Shown here: piece by piece, positions 21,876 to 25,484 of the stretch
How positions within the stretch are numbered: the first letter of the stretch is position 1
How the letters are laid out: each line of letters opens with the position of its first letter
From: Erysipelotrichaceae bacterium
GTDB taxonomy: Bacteria > Bacillota_I > Bacilli_A > Erysipelotrichales > Erysipelotrichaceae
Direction: 5' to 3'
Assembly: GCA_900759455.1 (NCBI GenBank)
Contig: CAAEVI010000043.1
Span: forward strand, 1-25,484
DNA: 25,484 nucleotides
The notes under the pieces: model-generated
The model's database searches: none
What the model saw: the letters and a program-made list of their open reading frames with translations, nothing else
What the model was told of the DNA's origin: nothing
Program-made: the position numbers and the translations under genes

Positions 21876-24465
21876 TCATCATGCGGTTGAAGCAGATTAT
21901 TATGATAAATGGCTGAAAAATGGTTATTTTACCGCCGGGGACAAAAGCAAGGATCCCTTTTGCATTGTAATTCCACCGCCGAATGTAACCGGGAAATTGC
22001 ATTTGGGACATGCATGGGATACAACACTGCAGGATATCATTGCACGCTATAAGCGTTTGCAGGGATATGATATGCTTTGGCTGGCAGGAATGGATCATGC
22101 AGGTATTGCAACGCAGGCTAAAGTTGATGCCAGACTGAAAGATCAGGGCATTTCACGTTACGATATCGGCAGAGAAAAATTTCTTGAACATGCGTGGGCA
22201 TGGAAAGAGGAATATGCGTCAACGATTCGTAAACAGTGGGCTAAAATGGGCCTGTCTTTAGACTATAGCCGCGAGCGTTTTACTTTGGATGAAGGTCTTT
22301 CCAAAGCGGTACGCAAAGTTTTTTCTGATCTCTATCATGACGGTCTGATTTATCAGGGTGAAAGAATCATTAACTGGGATCCGGAAGCAAAAACGGCGTT
22401 GTCAAATATCGAAGTTATTCATAAAGAGATTGAAGGTGCGATGTATTATTTCAAATATACGATTGTAGAAACCGGGAAAGAATTGGTAATTGCAACGACT
22501 CGTCCTGAAACAATGTTTGCTGACCAGGCTATTTTTGTTCATCCTGACGATGATCGTTATAAAGATATTGTCGGCATGCATGCAATCAATCCAGCCAATG
22601 GTGAATCATTGCCGATCATGGCGGATGATTACATTGATATGTCTTTTGGTACAGCAGTCATGAAATGTACACCGGCACATGATCCTAATGACTTTCAGCT
22701 GGCTAAAAAATATGATCTCCCGATGCCGATCTGCATGAATCCGGATGGTACAATGAATGGCATGTGCGGCAAATATGCGGGCATGGATCGTTTTGAGTGC
22801 CGTAAAGCGCTTGTTGCTGATTTTGAAAAAGCAGGAGTTGTCGATCATATTGAAAAACATATGCATCAGGTTGGTCATTCGGAGCGTACGGGTGTCATCG
22901 TTGAACCATATCTGTCAAAACAGTGGTTTGTCAAGATGAAACCGTTGGCGGATGCAGTATTGGAAAATCAGCAGATTGAAGATGAGAAAATTCATTTTTA
23001 TCCGAAACGATTCGAAAAAACATTTCAGCAGTGGCTGGAAAATATTGAAGACTGGTGTATTTCACGTCAGTTATGGTGGGGACATCGCATCCCGGCATGG
23101 TATAACAAGGAAACTGGTGAAGTTTATGTAGGTGAAGAAGATCCTAAAGACATCGAAAACTGGGAACAGGATGAAGATGTGCTGGATACTTGGTTCTCCA
23201 GTGCACTGTGGCCTTTCTCAACGCTTGGCTGGCCGCAGGATACAGATGATCTGGAACGATACTTCCCTAACGATGTCCTTGTTACCGGTTATGACATCAT
23301 CTTCTTCTGGGTTGCGCGTATGGCATTCCAGTCCCGCTACTGCATGAAGAGCCGTCCGTTTAAAGATGTATTGATCCATGGACTGGTACGTGATGAGCAG
23401 GGCCGCAAAATGTCAAAATCATTGGGTAATGGAATCGACCCGATGGATGTGATTGATACATATGGAGTAGATTCCCTGCGTTTCTTCCTGACTACAAATT
23501 CTACCCCGGGTCAGGATCTCCGTTTTACGGCAAAGAAAATCGAGGCAAGCTGGAATTTTATCAATAAGATTTGGAATGCAACACGTTTTGTTCAGATGCA
23601 GCTGGATGAAGATGCATCGACTGCATATTTAAAAGATGCTTCCATGATCGATAAATGGATTTTAAAACGCTTTAACGAAGTGCTGGCAAACGTAACGGAA
23701 AATATGGAGAAATATGAGTTTGCCCTGGTAGGGAATGAGCTGTACAATTTTGTTTGGGATGATTTCTGCAGCTGGTATATCGAATTAAGCAAAGCAGGAC
23801 TGCAGAGCGAAGATCTGACAACAAAACAGGCAGCACAGTCAACATTGTTGTTTGTTCTGCAGGGCATTGTGAAGATGCTTCATCCGTTTATGCCGTTCGT
23901 AACAGAGGAAATATATTTAAGTCTGCCTCACAAGATGGAAAGCATCAATTTGGAAACTTGGCCAACTGCCGCGGATGTTGATATGAGCGAAGAGGAAATG
24001 TTTGCCGTGCGACAGCTTTTGTCGATGATCAGTGCTGTACGTGAAATAAAAACAGACTATAATTTAAAACCAAGTGCGGATATCCAGGTTGCGGTAAAGG
24101 GAGAAAACGGTGAATGGAAAAACATTCGTGAATCCATTGCGGCTATCCTCATGAAAATGTGCCATGCTCAGTGCTGTGATCTGTCTAATGAAAATGAGCT
24201 GGTTACGCGTCCGATCCTTGGAGGAACACTTTCTACACCACTTGCAGCGGTAGTGAATATAGAAGAAGAAATTGCCAAGCTGGAAAAAGAGGAGAAGCGA
24301 CTGGCCAATGAGATTCGCCGCGGTGAAGGTATGCTGAGCAATGAAAAATTTGTGAGCAAAGCGCCGGCGGCAAAAGTGCAGGAAGAGCGTGAAAAACTGG
24401 AGCGGTATCGTAGTCAGTACGAAATTGTAAAAGAAGAACTGAAAGAGATGAAAAACAAGAGATAA
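21847..24465 (+). CDS. valS: Valyl-tRNA synthetase
   Basis: An 872-residue class I synthetase (B. subtilis: 880). The signature HLGH appears in PPPNVTGKLHLGHAWD near residues 42-57. The editing (CP1) domain follows, with TTRPETMFAD near 218-227. KMSKSLGNGIDP (KMSKS near 521-525) and the anticodon-binding domain come next, and the C-terminal coiled-coil arm covers about 805-870. All signature residues are intact. The ATG follows GGAGG (21836-21840), which lies inside the acetyltransferase gene; the 29-base overlap means no independent promoter, so expression depends on the upstream T-box. folC, the usual downstream partner in B. subtilis, is not present here. Confidence 0.98.
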   Translation: MKKELAAKYDHHAVEADYYDKWLKNGYFTAGDKSKDPFCIVIPPPNVTGKLHLGHAWDTTLQDIIARYKRLQGYDMLWLAGMDHAGIATQAKVDARLKDQGISRYDIGREKFLEHAWAWKEEYASTIRKQWAKMGLSLDYSRERFTLDEGLSKAVRKVFSDLYHDGLIYQGERIINWDPEAKTALSNIEVIHKEIEGAMYYFKYTIVETGKELVIATTRPETMFADQAIFVHPDDDRYKDIVGMHAINPANGESLPIMADDYIDMSFGTAVMKCTPAHDPNDFQLAKKYDLPMPICMNPDGTMNGMCGKYAGMDRFECRKALVADFEKAGVVDHIEKHMHQVGHSERTGVIVEPYLSKQWFVKMKPLADAVLENQQIEDEKIHFYPKRFEKTFQQWLENIEDWCISRQLWWGHRIPAWYNKETGEVYVGEEDPKDIENWEQDEDVLDTWFSSALWPFSTLGWPQDTDDLERYFPNDVLVTGYDIIFFWVARMAFQSRYCMKSRPFKDVLIHGLVRDEQGRKMSKSLGNGIDPMDVIDTYGVDSLRFFLTTNSTPGQDLRFTAKKIEASWNFINKIWNATRFVQMQLDEDASTAYLKDASMIDKWILKRFNEVLANVTENMEKYEFALVGNELYNFVWDDFCSWYIELSKAGLQSEDLTTKQAAQSTLLFVLQGIVKMLHPFMPFVTEEIYLSLPHKMESINLETWPTAADVDMSEEEMFAVRQLLSMISAVREIKTDYNLKPSADIQVAVKGENGEWKNIRESIAAILMKMCHAQCCDLSNENELVTRPILGGTLSTPLAAVVNIEEEIAKLEKEEKRLANEIRRGEGMLSNEKFVSKAPAAKVQEEREKLERYRSQYEIVKEELKEMKNKR

Positions 24466-24623
24466 AAAAGAATTAAGTAACTAATTATTTGAAGAGGCAA
24501 GACCAATGTGGATTATCATTTTGTACCATATTTGGTCCTATACAGGTGAAGTTGCAAATAATCTCGGTACTAAACGAAAATTTTTGATGAACTAGCAATA
24601 AATATATGTTTAAAAAATAAAAA
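24466..24623. other. Gene-free spacer between valS and its terminator
   Basis: About 160 AT-rich bases. The only open stretch is a 29-codon reading frame at 24506-24595 with a weak GAAGAGG site, which I do not consider a gene. No promoter or known structure is seen. Confidence 0.5.
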
Positions 24624-24671
24624 GAAAAGTGGCGATTGCTCTTTGCAAAACAAGAGAGTTGCCGCTTTTTT
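24624..24671 (+). terminator. Rho-independent terminator, probably for the valS operon
   Basis: A long imperfect stem: AAAAGTGGCG...GCTCTT pairs with AAGAG...TTGCCGCTTTT (some G-T pairs and one bulge), an 8-base loop and a run of six T. It lies about 160 bases past valS. Confidence 0.82.
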
Positions 24672-24984
24672 AGTAAAAATCAGTATGACAATAAACATCG
24701 AAACTGCAGCACCATCTTGATAAGGGAACATTTTCAAATATGATGGAAAAGTGGACCTTAGTCGAATGCTTGAATAGTGCAGTACTTATTTTCACTTGTT
24801 GGATATGGCAGGACGACAGCTGCCTGTTGTTTTTTTATTTTGCACTTTTGTTTTTTTGCGGATACGGTTTTAGGATCACCAGATCCTTTGAGAGCATCCC
24901 TGTTACGTAAGCGTACAGTATTTCATAAGAAAAATCATTAGTAAGTGACAATTAATGATATAGAAATGAATAAAACACATAAAT
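24672..24984. other. AT-rich region with no intact gene
   Basis: No complete coding region is visible on either strand. On the minus strand there are short open stretches that look faintly protein-like (about 24835-24951, ending LKPYPQKNKSAK; and about 24650-24760, with the hydrophobic GAAVSMFIVILIFT). They could be gene remnants but I cannot identify them. A terminator-like hairpin lies at 24812-24837. Confidence 0.4.
24812..24837 (+). terminator. Possible terminator hairpin
   Basis: CGACAG / CTGTTG (one G-T pair) with loop CTGC, followed by seven T. No plus-strand gene precedes it within the gene-free region, so what it would terminate is unclear. Confidence 0.4.
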
Positions 24985-25363
24985 TTATAATACTTGCCTT
25001 TTTAATGGAACTCTGTATTTTTTTGATTGGTTGTTCAAGTTTTTTGTTTCATCGTCATTAGAGGCGGCTTCAATCAAATGGGAAGTCATAATATAAGAAC
25101 AATTAGCTTTAATTAAAAATAAATGTAGTCTATCTGAGAAACGATAGGTGAATAAAAACGCGCAAAGGCAGTACCTGAGCGATTCATGTCTGCAATTATA
25201 ACATAATTCATTTTTAATAATCTTTGAAGAATCTGATGACAGGTATGGATGATGAATGATTTATCGGCATAGTCAAACTGGTGAGCTGTCAAAGGTTCCT
25301 CATACTGCCGCAACATAGACATAACTTCGCTTTCTTTTTTGTTAGCAGTTTAAGTATCATCAT
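24985..25363 (-). pseudogene. Frameshifted BlaI/MecI-family winged-helix regulator
   Basis: Reading from ATG at 25363 (preceded by GGGAGAGAG) gives MMILKLLTKK. One base must be added in the A6 run near 25333-25338 to continue as KESEVMSMLRQYEEPLTAHQ, then TCHQILQRLLKMNYV and ARFYSPIVSQ. At the T5 run near 25115-25119 a second added base is needed to continue as FLIKANCSYIMTSHLIEAAS and on to the stop at 24985-24987. The restored protein would be 126 residues, the normal BlaI/MecI size, with the winged-helix start KKESEVM, PLTA and the Y-P-S motif in place. Members repress beta-lactamase, copper or other genes. As it stands only an internal 69-codon frame is open, so it is probably dead. Sequencing errors in homopolymers are the main alternative. 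Confidence 0.65.
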
Positions 25364-25411
25364 ATGAACTCTCTCCCTATCTATATTAAGTAAAAATTAA
25401 TGATCCGAATC

Positions 25412-25450
25412 AAACGAAAAAATATTTTATTAATCAATATTTTTTCGTTT
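25412..25450. repeat. Perfect 15-bp inverted repeat upstream of the regulator remnant
   Basis: AAACGAAAAAATATT at 25412-25426 and its exact reverse complement at 25436-25450, with a 9-base AT-rich spacer. It lies about 50 bases upstream of the BlaI-like start. It could be a bidirectional terminator for a gene to the right, or an operator. Confidence 0.7.
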
Positions 25451-25484
25451 AGCAGATTAAGTTAAAATATATTTAGAGATAGAA

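Noticed and set aside
24506..24595. 29-codon ORF after valS (begins MWIIILYHIW)
   Set aside because: Weak ribosome site, very short, no recognisable motif, and located between valS and its probable terminator. Not enough to call a gene.
1..25484. CRISPR array, prophage, complete insertion sequence or toxin-antitoxin pair
   Set aside because: No regularly spaced repeats, no transposase or integrase, no phage structural genes and no paired small toxin/antitoxin ORFs were seen. The only mobile DNA is the intron end at the left edge.

Overview
The window is a chromosomal core segment of a low-to-moderate G+C, spore-forming Firmicute. An Erysipelotrichia-type bacterium (for example a relative of [Clostridium] innocuum) fits best, but that is inference. 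Evidence for sporulation is direct: one gene is a close match to GerE, one to GerM with two GerMN domains, and one is a short SpoVID-like LysM protein beside valS. A Mollicutes/Erysipelotrichia affinity is suggested by the order TPR-like hypothetical - tig - lon with no clpX, which is the order I recall for Mycoplasma MG237-MG238-MG239.

Layout. (1) 1-76: the last part (domains V and VI) of a group II intron whose 3' end abuts, and partly encodes, the end of rnhC on the opposite strand. (2) 68-6096: rnhC (minus), then cvpA-mutS2-uvrC and a GerE-type regulator, ending in a terminator that overlaps the gerE stop. (3) 6097-9985: an orphan MalK/MsmX-type ABC ATPase, a VanY-family protein that has lost its catalytic residues, GerM, and a YfcE/YsnB-type phosphoesterase. 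(4) 9999-10158: tRNA-Arg(UCU) with its own promoter and terminator. (5) 10349-13456: a NatAB-like ABC exporter and the AzlCD branched-chain amino acid exporter. (6) 13473-18570: DUF3196/YsoA-like protein, trigger factor, Lon and YsxC. (7) 18620-20228 (minus): a YitT-family membrane protein and a conserved protein with possible distant ThyX resemblance. (8) 20357-24671: SpoVID-like protein, then a valine-type T-box leader controlling a GNAT acetyltransferase and valS. (9) 24672-25484: AT-rich, apparently decaying DNA with a twice-frameshifted BlaI/MecI-family regulator and a perfect 15-bp inverted repeat.

As a whole the window reads like a compressed version of the Bacillus subtilis segment running rnhC, cvpA, mutS2, uvrC, gerE, gerM, ysnB, ysoA, tig, lonA, ysxC, spoVID, valS, in the same order. 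zapA, polX, racE, rph, clpX, lonB, the hem genes and ysxE are absent, and a few lineage-specific genes are inserted. The shared themes are DNA repair (MutS2, UvrC, RNase HIII), protein quality control (Tig, Lon), ribosome assembly (YsxC), spore coat/germination, and transport. I do not see a clearly novel multi-gene system. The most interesting points are the intron end completing rnhC in antisense, the catalytically dead VanY homologue, the ThyX-like protein, the acetyltransferase inside the valS T-box operon, and the decayed regulator at the right edge.
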